Below are positions 36,609 to 45,443 of a stretch of 64,000 nt of DNA, in pieces. Position 1 is the stretch's first letter. Each line of letters opens with the position of its first letter. Below the pieces are notes generated by a model that had not been told where the DNA came from, ran no database searches, and saw only the letters and a program-made list of their open reading frames with translations. Source of the DNA: Roseovarius sp. ZX-A-9. Its GTDB lineage: Bacteria; Pseudomonadota; Alphaproteobacteria; Rhodobacterales; Rhodobacteraceae. The stretch lies in the NCBI RefSeq assembly GCF_028369135.1, contig NZ_JAPWHW010000016.1, positions 61,903-125,902 of the forward strand, given 5' to 3'. Both the position numbers and the translations under genes were made by a program.

Positions 36609-37948
36609 TGGGTCACCTCCGGGGCGGTCAGATAGCCTGTGACCGCGTTCTTGCGTTGAAACAGTTTGCGAGCGGCTGCCATGATCTGGTCAGACGTGGT
36701 GGCCTGCAGGATATCTGGCCAGGCCTGCACATCCTCGATCGTCAGCCCCTGGGTCAGGGCGCTGCCATAGCGATTGGCCAGCGTGTTCACGTCGTCGCGG
36801 GCATAGATCTGCGCCGCGCGCAGGCCCATCTTGATGCGCTCCAGTTGTTCTTCGTCGATGCCGGTTTCCAGGAACTCGGCGATGACCCGGTCCATCGCGG
36901 CTTCGGCCTCGGGCAGGCTGACGCCAGCGACCGGGACAACGACCATATCAAACGTGGTATCGTCGAGCGATGTCGCACCGTACCAGGCTTGGGACTGGAC
37001 CGCGATCTGCTCATCGAATTGCAGCTTTTCCGCCATCACCGAAGTGATGCCACCGCCGAGTATTTCGGCCAGAAGCGACAGTGCCGCCGCCTCCTCTTGC
37101 GCGCCGCTGTCACGCTCGGGCGCAAGGTAGGACCGCGAGACATAGGGCTGCGCCACACGCGGATCCTCGAAGATCAGGCGGCGTTCGGCCATCTGGCGCG
37201 GCTCTTGCGGGCGGATACGCTCTGGCAGGTCCGGATTGGCGGGGATCACGCCGTAGTAGGTTTCGGCCAGCGCGCGCACATCATCCGGATAGACATCGCC
37301 GGCGACCACCAGGATCGCGTTGTTGGGCGAATAGTAGGTGCTGTAGAAACTCTTGGCCTTCTGCAGGTCAAGCTCGCGCATCTCGTGCTGCCAGCCGATG
37401 ATCGGCACGCCGTAGCGGTGGTTCAGATACTGCGCCGCATTGCGCTGTTCGCGGAATAATGCGCCGGGGTTGTTCTCGATCCGTTGGTTGCGCTCTTCGA
37501 TGATCACGTCGCGCTCGGTGGCGATGTCCTCCGGCCCGATCTTCAGGTTGACCATCCTGTCGCTCTCCATCCGCATCATCAGCTCCAGCCGGTCGGCGGC
37601 GACGCGCTGAAAATAGGCGGTGTAGTCGTAGCTGGTAAAGGCGTTGTCATTGCCGCCATTGCGCGACACCGTGGCCGAAAACTCGCCCGGTGCCATCGTG
37701 TCGGTGCCCTTGAACAGCAGATGTTCCAGGAAATGCGCCACGCCGGAATTGCCGGGTTGCTCGTCCGCCGATCCGGCGCGGTACCAGACCATGTGAACCA
37801 CCACCGGCGCGCGGTGGTCCTCAATCACGACCACATCCATGCCGTTATCCAGCGTGAAGCTGGTAACCTGATCATCGGCAACCGCAGCCAGCGGCGCACA
37901 GAGCAGTGACAGCAGGATCATCAGACGTGTCATCGGGGGTAGGCGCAT
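36605..37948 (-). CDS. M16-family zinc metallopeptidase, catalytic partner
   Basis: The 447-residue exported peptidase has a signal peptide of about 24 residues (ending PLAAVA) and the inverted zinc motif H72-F-L-E75-H76 in SGVAHFLEHLLFKG. A downstream glutamate in the EDIATERDVIIEE region is the likely third ligand. The ATG at 37948 is chosen for GGAG 9 bases upstream; ATGs at 37963 and 37933 are alternatives. It likely forms a clamshell heterodimer with the product of the overlapping downstream gene and degrades periplasmic peptides. Confidence 0.92.
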   Translation of the reverse strand: MRLPPMTRLMILLSLLCAPLAAVADDQVTSFTLDNGMDVVVIEDHRAPVVVHMVWYRAGSADEQPGNSGVAHFLEHLLFKGTDTMAPGEFSATVSRNGGNDNAFTSYDYTAYFQRVAADRLELMMRMESDRMVNLKIGPEDIATERDVIIEERNQRIENNPGALFREQRNAAQYLNHRYGVPIIGWQHEMRELDLQKAKSFYSTYYSPNNAILVVAGDVYPDDVRALAETYYGVIPANPDLPERIRPQEPRQMAERRLIFEDPRVAQPYVSRSYLAPERDSGAQEEAAALSLLAEILGGGITSVMAEKLQFDEQIAVQSQAWYGATSLDDTTFDMVVVPVAGVSLPEAEAAMDRVIAEFLETGIDEEQLERIKMGLRAAQIYARDDVNTLANRYGSALTQGLTIEDVQAWPDILQATTSDQIMAAARKLFQRKNAVTGYLTAPEVTQ

Positions 37949-38170
37949 ACGGGCTGTCTCCATGCGGTTGGCTGAGCGGTGGGCCGGTTTGGCACTTGTC
38001 ATAGATACGCACGAGAAACGGGCATTCAAGCGCGCTGACGATCCTGTGAGCAAAGTGGCTTGGATCTCGTGGCGTTCGGGGGAAACGCCCGGCCAGCCCG
38101 GAAGCCGCGCTTCATGTCCCTTTCAGGTTCTAGGCATCCGGTGCGCGGTGCGGTCCTGCGACGGCTCGTT

Positions 38171-38698
38171 TTAGCTTGGCGGTGGTGCCGACGGGACGGC
38201 AACGCCCATCCGGCGCAGACGACGCTGTTCGGCCTGGCTGTCCAGCCACTGGCGCTTGTAGGCGTCGGTATAATCGTCATTGGGACCGATATTGAGGATG
38301 TTCACCCGGCCATGACGGCGGCGCACTTCCAGATCTTCCTCCGCCAGTGTCTGACGGATGTTGCCTGCCACACCGTAGCGGCGCGTGCGGTTCAACAGCG
38401 CCCCATCGGCAGCACCGACGCCGGTCACCGCCAGCGCACCGGGGTTGCCGCCCAGCGCTGCGATGCCATCGGCCTCGGGGTTGGGATCGACAAGGTTGCT
38501 GCCGCCGGGCGTGGGCGCGGGCAACGCGCTATAGCTTTCGGGGGCCTGCAGCGGCTTGGTCGGCAGAACAGCGAACTCATCCGGGCCATTGCCGGTCTTC
38601 TTGATCTTGGCCAGCTGCACATCATCGTCTTTGCGGCCACAGGCCGTCAGCGCCATTGCCACGGCCAACACCAAAATCACGCTGCGCGATAGGATCAT
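38171..38698 (-). CDS. DUF3035 lipoprotein
   Basis: The 175-residue protein has a lipoprotein signal ending in LTAC, with the lipidated Cys at about residue 19, then GRKDDDVQLAKIKKTGNGPD. A low-complexity Pro/Gly middle (EFAVLPTKPLQAPESYSALP) and a charged C-terminus (KRQWLDSQAEQRRLRRMG) follow, the pattern of DUF3035 proteins of Rhodobacterales. ATG 38698 follows AGGAG. It lies downstream of lspA, whose product would cleave its signal, and upstream of the M16 pair. Function unknown. Confidence 0.8.
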   Translation of the reverse strand: MILSRSVILVLAVAMALTACGRKDDDVQLAKIKKTGNGPDEFAVLPTKPLQAPESYSALPAPTPGGSNLVDPNPEADGIAALGGNPGALAVTGVGAADGALLNRTRRYGVAGNIRQTLAEEDLEVRRRHGRVNILNIGPNDDYTDAYKRQWLDSQAEQRRLRRMGVAVPSAPPPS

Positions 38699-38750
38699 CG
38701 TGCCTCTCCTGAACAAGTTGCCAGAGGTTTAGCGCAAAGCCGGGCCAACG

Positions 38751-39236
38751 TCACGAGGGCTTTTTCACCGGCGGTTTTCTGGAGGGCGAAAAGATCACCA
38801 TGCCGACGGCACCGGCGAAAACCGCGATATCGGCAACGTTGAACGCATATGGGTTATCAATGCCGCAACAGCTGAGGTTGAGAAAGTCCGCCACCGCCCC
38901 GTAAAGCAGCCGGTCAATCACATTGCCCAGCGCGCCGCCGACCAGCAGACCGGCGGCAACACTTTGCCACTTGCCGCCGGGTTCGCTGCTGACCCACCAC
39001 AGGACGGCCACCGAAATGGCCAGCGCCACAGCGACAAGAATCCAGCGCACTGCGTCCGAATCGTTCGCCAGCAGGCCGAAATTGACCCCGTAATTCCACG
39101 CCATCCGCAGGTTGAGGAAAGGTGGCCAGACCTCAAGCGCGCCCAGCGTGCGCAGGCTCATGGCATGCACGACGATGTATTTCGTGATCTGATCGATCAG
39201 GAAGGTCCAGAAACCAACCCAGAAAACCAATTTCAT
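38751..39236 (-). CDS. lspA: Lipoprotein signal peptidase (signal peptidase II)
   Basis: This inner-membrane aspartyl protease removes the signal peptide from diacylglyceryl-modified prolipoproteins. The 161-residue protein has four hydrophobic segments and both catalytic aspartates, in GNVIDRLLYGAVADFLN and YAFNVADIAVF. ATG 39236 follows GAGGT. It precedes the DUF3035 lipoprotein gene and lies 80 bp downstream of purH. The spacing and shared direction indicate an operon running from rsmB to the M16 genes. Confidence 0.96.
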   Translation of the reverse strand: MKLVFWVGFWTFLIDQITKYIVVHAMSLRTLGALEVWPPFLNLRMAWNYGVNFGLLANDSDAVRWILVAVALAISVAVLWWVSSEPGGKWQSVAAGLLVGGALGNVIDRLLYGAVADFLNLSCCGIDNPYAFNVADIAVFAGAVGMVIFSPSRKPPVKKPS

Positions 39237-39316
39237 TGCCTGCACCTCTTGCCCGTGTGACGGGGTCATTTTTCTGCCTGGTATCACGAACAACACACAC
39301 CCGGAAACGACCCCGA

Positions 39317-40906
39317 TCAGTGCCGGAAATGCCGCATTCCTGTCAGCACCATCGCCAGCCCGGCCTCGTCGGCGGCGGCGATCACATCATCGTCGCGCAT
39401 CGACCCTCCCGGCTGGATCACGGCGGTCGCCCCGGCCTCGGCAGCCGTCAGCAACCCGTCGGAGAACGGAAAGAACGCATCTGACGCCACGACAGACCCT
39501 TGGGTCAGCGGCGCATCCAGCCCCAGCGCCTCGGCCATGTCCTGGGATTTGCGCGCGGCGATGCGGCAGCTGTCCACGCGGCTCATCTGTCCTGCACCGA
39601 CGCCAACCGTAGCGCCGTCCTTCACATAGACGATCGCGTTGGATTTGACGTGTTTCGCGACGCGCCAGGCAAACAGAAGATCGGCCATTTCCGCATCCGT
39701 GGGGGCGCGTTTCGTCACCACCCGCAGATCCTCCGCCGAAACATGGCCGTTATCCTTGTCCTGAAACAGGTAACCGCCCGAAACCTGCCGGATCGTCTGT
39801 GCCGCCGCTCGCGGATCGGCCATCGCCTCGGTCACGAGCAGGCGTAGGTTCTTCTTCTTTGCAAAAATGCTTACCGCATCGTCATCCGCTCCGGGCGCGA
39901 TCACGACTTCGGTAAAGATCTGCGCGATCTCTTCGGCCGTCGCCCCGTCAAGCGGCTGGTTGAGCGCAATGATTCCGCCAAAGGCCGACGTGCGGTCACA
40001 ATCAAAGGCGCGCTTATACGCCTCTTTCAGCGTCCCGGCACGCGCAACACCGCAGGGATTGGCGTGCTTGATGATCGCACAGGCCGGGCCATCGTCGGCG
40101 GCAAACTCGCTGGCCAGCTCGAACGCGGCATCGGTGTCGTTGATGTTGTTGTAGCTCAGTTCCTTGCCCTGCAACTGCCGCGCGGTGGCAACACCGGGCC
40201 GGGCCGAACCGTCAGTGTAGAACGCAGCCTGCTGGTGCGGGTTTTCGCCATAGCGCAATTCCTGCGCCAGCGTCCCCGCCACGGCCCGGCGGCGCGGCGC
40301 GTCCACGCCGATGGCAGAGGCCAGCCAGGTCGAAACAGCCGCATCATAGGCAGCCGTGCGCGCATAGGCCTTCTGGGCCATGTCCTTCCGAAACTTCAGG
40401 CAGGTCGCGCCATCGTGCTGGGCCATCTCGGCCAGCAGGGCTTCGTAATCCTCGACATCGACCACAGTGGTGACGAACCCGTGGTTCTTGGCCGCGGCCC
40501 GAATCATCGCAGGCCCGCCGATATCAATGTTCTCGATGCAGGTGTCATAGTCCGCACCCGCGGCCACAGTGGCCTCGAACGGGTAGAGGTTGACCACCAG
40601 CAGGTCGATTGCGCCGATGTCGTGCTCTTCCATCGCCGCCAGATGGTCATCATTGTCGCGCAGCGCCAGCAGCCCGCCATGCACCTTCGGGTGCAGGGTT
40701 TTCACCCGCCCGTCCATCATCTCGGGGAAGCCCGTCACATCGGCGACATCGCGCACATTCAGCCCCGCATCGCGCAACGCCTTGGCGCTGCCTCCGGTGC
40801 TCAGAAGTTCCACCCCCTGACCTGCGAGCGCACGGCCCAGTTCAATGAGGCCGGACTTGTCCGATACGGACAGAAGGGCGCGACGAATTGGTGTGACTTG
40901 GGTCAT
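39317..40906 (-). CDS. purH: Bifunctional AICAR formyltransferase / IMP cyclohydrolase
   Basis: It catalyses the last two steps of IMP synthesis. The 529-residue protein joins an N-terminal IMP cyclohydrolase ([54 protein letters not shown]) to a C-terminal AICAR transformylase ([64 protein letters not shown]). Full length. The start at 40906 has GAGGAG about 10 bases upstream. A 10-codon micro-ORF with a perfect AGGAGG precedes it by 79 bp. Confidence 0.98.
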   Translation of the reverse strand: MTQVTPIRRALLSVSDKSGLIELGRALAGQGVELLSTGGSAKALRDAGLNVRDVADVTGFPEMMDGRVKTLHPKVHGGLLALRDNDDHLAAMEEHDIGAIDLLVVNLYPFEATVAAGADYDTCIENIDIGGPAMIRAAAKNHGFVTTVVDVEDYEALLAEMAQHDGATCLKFRKDMAQKAYARTAAYDAAVSTWLASAIGVDAPRRRAVAGTLAQELRYGENPHQQAAFYTDGSARPGVATARQLQGKELSYNNINDTDAAFELASEFAADDGPACAIIKHANPCGVARAGTLKEAYKRAFDCDRTSAFGGIIALNQPLDGATAEEIAQIFTEVVIAPGADDDAVSIFAKKKNLRLLVTEAMADPRAAAQTIRQVSGGYLFQDKDNGHVSAEDLRVVTKRAPTDAEMADLLFAWRVAKHVKSNAIVYVKDGATVGVGAGQMSRVDSCRIAARKSQDMAEALGLDAPLTQGSVVASDAFFPFSDGLLTAAEAGATAVIQPGGSMRDDDVIAAADEAGLAMVLTGMRHFRH

Positions 40907-40984
40907 CGGGCAGCAGCTCCTCGGGGTCAGTGATATGCCGTCCGCATAAAGGGTTTTGCGCTGAACCTGAATGGCAGAAATGGC

Positions 40985-41017
40985 CTATTCACCGATATAA
41001 TCGCTGGTTTTGCCCAT
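40985..41017 (-). CDS. Possible 10-codon leader ORF upstream of purH
   Basis: On the minus strand a perfect Shine-Dalgarno AGGAGG (complement at 41025-41030) sits 7 bases before ATG 41017. It opens the peptide MGKTSDYIGE and a TAG stop, all between the heparinase-like gene and purH. The ribosome binding site is stronger than that of purH itself. It may be a leader peptide that governs purH translation, a microprotein, or chance. No attenuator hairpin was identified in the remaining 78 bp. Confidence 0.35.
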   Translation of the reverse strand: MGKTSDYIGE

Positions 41018-41069
41018 CTTCGACCCTCCTCGCCGCGTCAATGCCCCGATCAGCGAAAACGCATCCGCG

Positions 41070-42830
41070 TCAGGCCTCGTCTTCGGGATCGGTATAGTCG
41101 CCCGTATAAGTGCCCCCGTCCGCCAGATCACGGATACTGACCGGCGTGTCCTGGGCCTTGGACAGCGACCAGCGGACTCGCGTGGCATGCTCCATCGCGC
41201 GCCCCGACAGGACAATCTGCCTGGTCGCCCGCGGCTTGAGTCGCCCGCGCTCCAAGTAGACACTGGGCTCCAGCGCGATCTGGGCCCGCGCATCGTGGCG
41301 GAACACCCAGATTTCACCAGAGCGCAGCGCGATCGAGACCGCCTGCCCCCCCATGTCCAGCTCCGCGTCCGCATCGGGATGCAGGTGAAAGTGGATCTGA
41401 AATTTGATCCCCGCCAGCTTGGTGGCATCCAGCGCCTTGTCGAACCGGCGCTTGTCTGCGTCCTCCAGCGCCAGCATCATGTCTTCGCCGGCAATGCCAC
41501 GCCCGTCGAATGTCATTTCGAGGGTGCGCGCATGCATCAGGCCATAGCGGGCAATATACCCGTCATGCCCCCCTTCAAAGCGCAGCCCGTCGGTCGCACG
41601 GCTGATCTGGATCGGCACATTCTTCGCCCCGCCCACCAGCCATTCCTCCTGCGGGCCATCCGGCCCCAGACGCGCGCTTGATTCGGCGGCGATCACCAGG
41701 GTGGAATGCGAAGGCGTCGCCCGCCCGGCACGGCGCCAATCAGGGCCGAATGTATCGCCCGAGCCGCAATTGACGATCAATGGCCGCCGCCCCGATGTCA
41801 GCTCGAAGGCGAGCGTTGACGCATGCGCATTGACCGAGGCCGCGCCCTTTGGCGGCGGGCTGGCGTCGATGATGAGCGAGGTGCGCCCGGCGCTGAGCCG
41901 TGCATATCCCATCGCCAACCCGTCAGGCGCCCGGCTCTTGATGCCACTATTGGCCAGCGCGTTATCCAGCCGCCCTTCCAGCCCCCTGCCACCACCATGA
42001 AACCGGGCCAGACCGCCATCAGCATGGCGCAGGGTGCGCAGGATCGGCGCGATCCGCTCGATCGCCAGCCAATGTGACTCGCCCGGGCTTCGCCCCGCGT
42101 CGCTCAGTGCGGTCGCGGCCCATGTCAGCAGGGTGAACACCTCCAGCAGTTCCTCGGGGTTACGGGTCGGCAGCAGCCCGTCGCCGGAAAAGCGCATGTC
42201 GCATTCGCGCGCCAGCGCCAGGGTGGCGCGGCCGACATTGTCCTGCATGCCCTCCAGCGCCAGCCCGGCATAGATCAGACCGGTGAGCGCCTCGAACCGC
42301 GGCAGACCGGGCTGTGCCGCCTCCCACCTCTTGCCCAGAAACAGCGTCTGTTGCCCCAACGAGCGATAGAATGCATCCGAGGCGGCTTTGTCCGGCCCCC
42401 GCAATACAAACAGCGCGTGGTTGATCCAGCGAATCAGCCGCCGCCCGGTCAGGTCGGACGTCCATCCCGGACCGCGCCCATTGCCGTAACGGTCAATCCA
42501 TCCCCAGATCCAGTCCTGCGCCGCTTGCCGCGCCGGTCCGTCGCCCACGGCGGCCAGATCGTCGAGCCAGGCAAACCCGTGCAGTTCGGCCTCGAATGCT
42601 TGGTCAGGGATTCGGATATCCCAGATCTGCGTATCGGGCTCATTCACCAGATGCCCGGCAAACAGGAAATTTCCCGCGCACAATTGTCGCCCCCGGGCAA
42701 AGCTGCCGATGGTGCGCGGCTCGGGTGAGGACACGAATGCCGTGGCCGGACGTGCCCAGGATGCACGCCGCGCCTGCACGCGGTTCATCAGCCGTGTCCA
42801 CCGCGCGCCAATTGTGTCGATTAATGCCAT
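41070..42830 (-). CDS. Heparinase II/III-like family protein
   Basis: The 586-residue protein has an alpha-helical toroid N-terminal half (WIWGWIDRYGNGRGPGWTSD, TGRRLIRWINHALFVLRG, LPRFEALTGLIYAGLALEG, LPTRNPEELLEVFTLLTWA) and a beta-sandwich half. The latter contains SGRRPLIVNCGSGDTFGPDW, RATPSHSTLVIAAESSARLG and GGHDGYIARYGLMHARTLEM. This is the heparinase II/III plan, in which a central Tyr/His pair performs beta-elimination of uronic acid polymers. No signal peptide is visible with ATG 42830, so a true extracellular lyase role is doubtful. It is conserved beside purH and rsmB in roseobacters as I remember. Confidence 0.85.
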   Translation of the reverse strand: MALIDTIGARWTRLMNRVQARRASWARPATAFVSSPEPRTIGSFARGRQLCAGNFLFAGHLVNEPDTQIWDIRIPDQAFEAELHGFAWLDDLAAVGDGPARQAAQDWIWGWIDRYGNGRGPGWTSDLTGRRLIRWINHALFVLRGPDKAASDAFYRSLGQQTLFLGKRWEAAQPGLPRFEALTGLIYAGLALEGMQDNVGRATLALARECDMRFSGDGLLPTRNPEELLEVFTLLTWAATALSDAGRSPGESHWLAIERIAPILRTLRHADGGLARFHGGGRGLEGRLDNALANSGIKSRAPDGLAMGYARLSAGRTSLIIDASPPPKGAASVNAHASTLAFELTSGRRPLIVNCGSGDTFGPDWRRAGRATPSHSTLVIAAESSARLGPDGPQEEWLVGGAKNVPIQISRATDGLRFEGGHDGYIARYGLMHARTLEMTFDGRGIAGEDMMLALEDADKRRFDKALDATKLAGIKFQIHFHLHPDADAELDMGGQAVSIALRSGEIWVFRHDARAQIALEPSVYLERGRLKPRATRQIVLSGRAMEHATRVRWSLSKAQDTPVSIRDLADGGTYTGDYTDPEDEA

Positions 42831-42925
42831 AGCCTCGCCTCTAGCGGCGCTCTTCGCGGCACCTCTTGTCGGCAATATACCGCGCAGCAGGCCCCAAGTC
42901 ACCGGCCTAAATGGGCGCCGGGCGG

Positions 42926-44218
42926 TCAGCCGCGCAGCAGCGCCATGTAGAACCCGTCCATGCCGCCCTGATCTGCCCAATAATCGGGGCGCAGGCGCAA
43001 TCCGCCCTCTTCCGTGACCCATGCTGGATCGACACCCGGACGCATAAGGGCCTCACGGTCGACGCGCAGCTGCGGATGCCGCGCCAGCGCCTCTTCGACC
43101 TGGCATTCACCCTCGTCGGGCAGCAACGAGCAGGTGCAGAACATCAGCCGCCCGCCGGGTTTCAGCAGCGTGATCGCGTGATCCAGCATCGTCGCTTGCA
43201 GCGCGATAAGACTGCCGATCTCGGCCCCGTCGCGAGCATGCGGCAGATCGGCATGGCGCCGGATCGTACCCGTCGCCGAACAGGGCGCATCCAGCAGGAT
43301 CGCATCATATGGCCCGCCCTTATGCTCCAGCGCATCGCCGGTCACGCAGGTCGCACTCAGGCCCGTGCGCGCAAGGTTCTGCGCCACGCGGGCCATCCGC
43401 GTTTCTGACAGGTCGAGCGCGGTAACATCTGCCCCAGTAGCGGCCAGTTGCAGCGTCTTGCCGCCGGGCGCCGCGCAGAGATCCAGCACCGCCTCTCCGG
43501 CCTGCGCATTCAGGATTTTCGCAGGCAAGGCGGCGGCAGCATCCTGCACCCACCAATCGCCGGCATCGAACCCGGGCAGCGCGCTGACCTGCCCCGCCTG
43601 CGTCAGCCGGACAGAGCCGGTGGGCAGCAGCGTGCCGCCCGTCGCATCGGCCACCGACTGCGCATCGCCCTTGGCCGTCAGATCAACCGGCGCGCCGGCA
43701 AAATGCGCCGCCTCGAACCCCGCCACGGTGGCGCTGCCATAGGCTTCGCTCAACGGCCCGCGCAACCATTTCGGCAAATGCGGAATGCGCAGGTTGGCCC
43801 AGCCCGTCGGGGCCTCAGCCGCCATCTTGCGCAGCACCGCGTTGATCAGCCCCTTGAGCGTGCCATATCGCTTGTGCCCCGCGATCAGGTTCACCGCGTC
43901 ATTCACCACCCCATGCGCGTCACCGCCCATGCCCAGCTCGACCGTGCCCAGCCGCAGGATATTGAGCACATGAAGCGGCGGCGGTTTGCGCAGATGTTTT
44001 TTCAGCAACCGGTCAGCACGTTCCAGCCCGCGCAGCGTGTCTGTTGCCAGCCGTTGCGCACGGGCGCGGTCCGCCGGTTCCAACCGGTCCAGCGCACCGC
44101 CCGCCAGCAATTCGGACATCAGCCGCCCCTCGCCAAGGATCTGGTTCAGCAGATCGACCGCGCAGGCGCGGGCCGAGGGTGGGGTGTCATTGCGTCTGGG
44201 GCGGGGTCCGGTGGGCAT
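42926..44218 (-). CDS. rsmB: RsmB/NOP-family 16S rRNA m5C methyltransferase
   Basis: The 430-residue protein has an N-terminal NusB-like RNA-binding domain (ARACAVDLLNQILGEGRLMS onward, with GVVNDAVNLIAGHKRYG and KGLINAVLRKM). A SAM-dependent methyltransferase domain follows, with DLCAAPGGKTLQLA, LLDAPCSATGTIRRHAD and FCTCSLLPDEGE; the two cysteines in PCS and TCS are the catalytic pair. It modifies C967 (E. coli numbering) of 16S rRNA. ATG 44218 is chosen because homologous sequence starts there. It heads the long minus-strand gene run and is divergent from the SdhAF4-like gene. Confidence 0.94.
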   Translation of the reverse strand: MPTGPRPRRNDTPPSARACAVDLLNQILGEGRLMSELLAGGALDRLEPADRARAQRLATDTLRGLERADRLLKKHLRKPPPLHVLNILRLGTVELGMGGDAHGVVNDAVNLIAGHKRYGTLKGLINAVLRKMAAEAPTGWANLRIPHLPKWLRGPLSEAYGSATVAGFEAAHFAGAPVDLTAKGDAQSVADATGGTLLPTGSVRLTQAGQVSALPGFDAGDWWVQDAAAALPAKILNAQAGEAVLDLCAAPGGKTLQLAATGADVTALDLSETRMARVAQNLARTGLSATCVTGDALEHKGGPYDAILLDAPCSATGTIRRHADLPHARDGAEIGSLIALQATMLDHAITLLKPGGRLMFCTCSLLPDEGECQVEEALARHPQLRVDREALMRPGVDPAWVTEEGGLRLRPDYWADQGGMDGFYMALLRG

Positions 44219-44284
44219 TGCATATCCTTGCCGAGAGGTATCGAGCGCGTATATCAAGGGGGTGAGAGCAGCGAAAGGCCCACC

Positions 44285-44464
44285 ATGACCCAGGACAAAC
44301 CGGATCTGCCACCAGAAGCGCAACGCGCCCTCGCCGAGGCCGACGCCAGACGCAAGGCCGCCGCCGACGCGCCCGACCTGCCGCCAGAGCTGGGCGGCCG
44401 CAAGGGACCAGAGCCGGTACGCTTCGGTGATTGGGAGCGTAAAGGCATCGCCGTCGATTTCTGA
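44285..44464 (+). CDS. DUF1674 protein, SdhAF4-like succinate dehydrogenase assembly factor
   Basis: The 59-residue protein ends with PVRFGDWERKGIAVDF, the diagnostic C-terminal motif of DUF1674, related to the SDHAF4 assembly factor that protects flavinylated SdhA. The N-terminal half is a charged, Ala-rich helix (EAQRALAEADARRKAAADAP). ATG 44285 has AAAGG upstream. It is short but with clear family identity. It lies between divergent rsmB and the TPP riboswitch, with only 49 bp before the riboswitch begins. Confidence 0.88.
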   Translation: MTQDKPDLPPEAQRALAEADARRKAAADAPDLPPELGGRKGPEPVRFGDWERKGIAVDF

Positions 44465-44513
44465 TACCCCCACCGGACCTTGACGCGCGCCCCGCTCTGG
44501 CGCACCTATACAT

Positions 44514-44593
44514 CACGACAGGGGCGTCCGCGCATGTGGGCTGAGAAGTACCCTTTGAACCTGACCCGGATCATACCGGCGGAGGAAGTCGTG
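44514..44593 (+). ncRNA. TPP riboswitch (THI element)
   Basis: The closing stem P1 is CACGAC (44514-44519) / GTCGTG (44588-44593). The core motifs CTGAGA (44541-44546) and ACCCTTTGAACCTGA (44550-44564), then CCGGATCATACCGGCGGAGG, match the thiamine pyrophosphate aptamer. It lies directly before thiM. An upstream TTGACG (44480-44485) and a TATACA (44507-44512) could be promoter elements, but their 21-base spacing is too long to be convincing. Confidence 0.95.
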
Positions 44594-44632
44594 GGGTGCC
44601 TAGCTGCAATTGTCGCAGATGACCCTGCCTCA

Positions 44633-44649
44633 CCTCCGCCCCTTGGAGG
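44633..44649 (+). promoter_or_regulatory. Shine-Dalgarno-sequestering hairpin of the TPP riboswitch
   Basis: CCTCC (44633-44637) can pair with the thiM Shine-Dalgarno GGAGG (44645-44649) across a 7-base loop. The same CCTCC can instead pair with GGAGG at 44581-44585 inside the aptamer. This gives mutually exclusive states in which TPP binding would free CCTCC to block the ribosome binding site. It implies translational control. Confidence 0.65.
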
Positions 44650-44654
44650 CGAAA

Positions 44655-45443
44655 ATGGAAGAAATCGGCACTAACCTGGCTAAAATGCGCGACAACGCGC
44701 CGCTCGTGCAGAACATCACCAATTATGTCGCAATGAACATCATGGCCAATGTCATGCTGGCCGCAGGCGCGTCACCCGCGATGGTACACGCCCGCGAAGA
44801 GGCAGCCGAATTCGCCGCGATTGCCCAGGCGCTGAGCGTCAATATCGGGACGCTCGACGCCGATTGGGTCTGCGCGATGGAGGAATCGGCAGGCGTAATG
44901 ACCGCCGCGGGCAAGCCCTGGGTGCTCGATCCTGTCGCTGTGGGGGCCACGTCACTGCGGCGCGATGCCGGCGCGCGGCTTCTGGCGCTACGGCCCACGG
45001 TGATTCGCGGCAACGCATCCGAAGTGCTGTCACTGGCCGGGGCCGATGCCACCGGGCGCGGCGTCGATGCATCCGACGGGGTCAATGCTGCCGAGGCAGC
45101 GGCGCGGGATCTGGCCGCGCGCACCGGCGGTGTCGTCGCCGTGACCGGCCCGGTTGACTACGTGACCGACGGCACGACCGGCTGGCGCATCGCCAACGGC
45201 GCGCCGGTCATGCCGCAGGTAACGGCGCTGGGCTGTTCGCTCACCGGGATCGTGGCCGCGTTTGCGGTGGGTCAACCGGCGCTGCCCGCCACGGTCGCCG
45301 CGCTGGCCTATTACGGTCTGGCTGGCGAACAGGCCGCCGCCCAAAGCACCGGGCCGGGCAGCTTTCAGCCTGCCTTCCTCGACGCGCTGGCCGCGATGAC
45401 GCCAGAGGCCCTGACAGCAGGTGCACGGGTGACACGGGCATGA
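44655..45443 (+). CDS. thiM: Hydroxyethylthiazole kinase
   Basis: It phosphorylates 4-methyl-5-(2-hydroxyethyl)thiazole, salvaging the thiazole half of thiamine. The 262-residue protein has APLVQNITNYVAMNIMANVM, GTLDADWVCAMEESAGVM, PWVLDPVAVGATSLRR, RGNASEVLSLAG and the catalytic/anion-hole region VTALGCSLTGIVAAF. ATG 44655 has GGAGG 5 bases upstream; the frame is open from 44610 but that part is riboswitch expression platform. It is the first gene of thiM-thiE-thiD, under the TPP riboswitch, and its stop overlaps thiE (ATGA). Confidence 0.97.
   Translation: MEEIGTNLAKMRDNAPLVQNITNYVAMNIMANVMLAAGASPAMVHAREEAAEFAAIAQALSVNIGTLDADWVCAMEESAGVMTAAGKPWVLDPVAVGATSLRRDAGARLLALRPTVIRGNASEVLSLAGADATGRGVDASDGVNAAEAAARDLAARTGGVVAVTGPVDYVTDGTTGWRIANGAPVMPQVTALGCSLTGIVAAFAVGQPALPATVAALAYYGLAGEQAAAQSTGPGSFQPAFLDALAAMTPEALTAGARVTRA

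Noticed and set aside
44480..44512. TTGACG / TATACA promoter for the thi operon
   Set aside because: A 21-base spacer is too long for a normal sigma-70 promoter; mentioned only as a possibility.
44550..44565. GAACC-containing stretch that could be read as a tRNA T-arm
   Set aside because: It belongs to the TPP aptamer core; no acceptor or anticodon stems fit. No tRNA was recognised elsewhere in the window.
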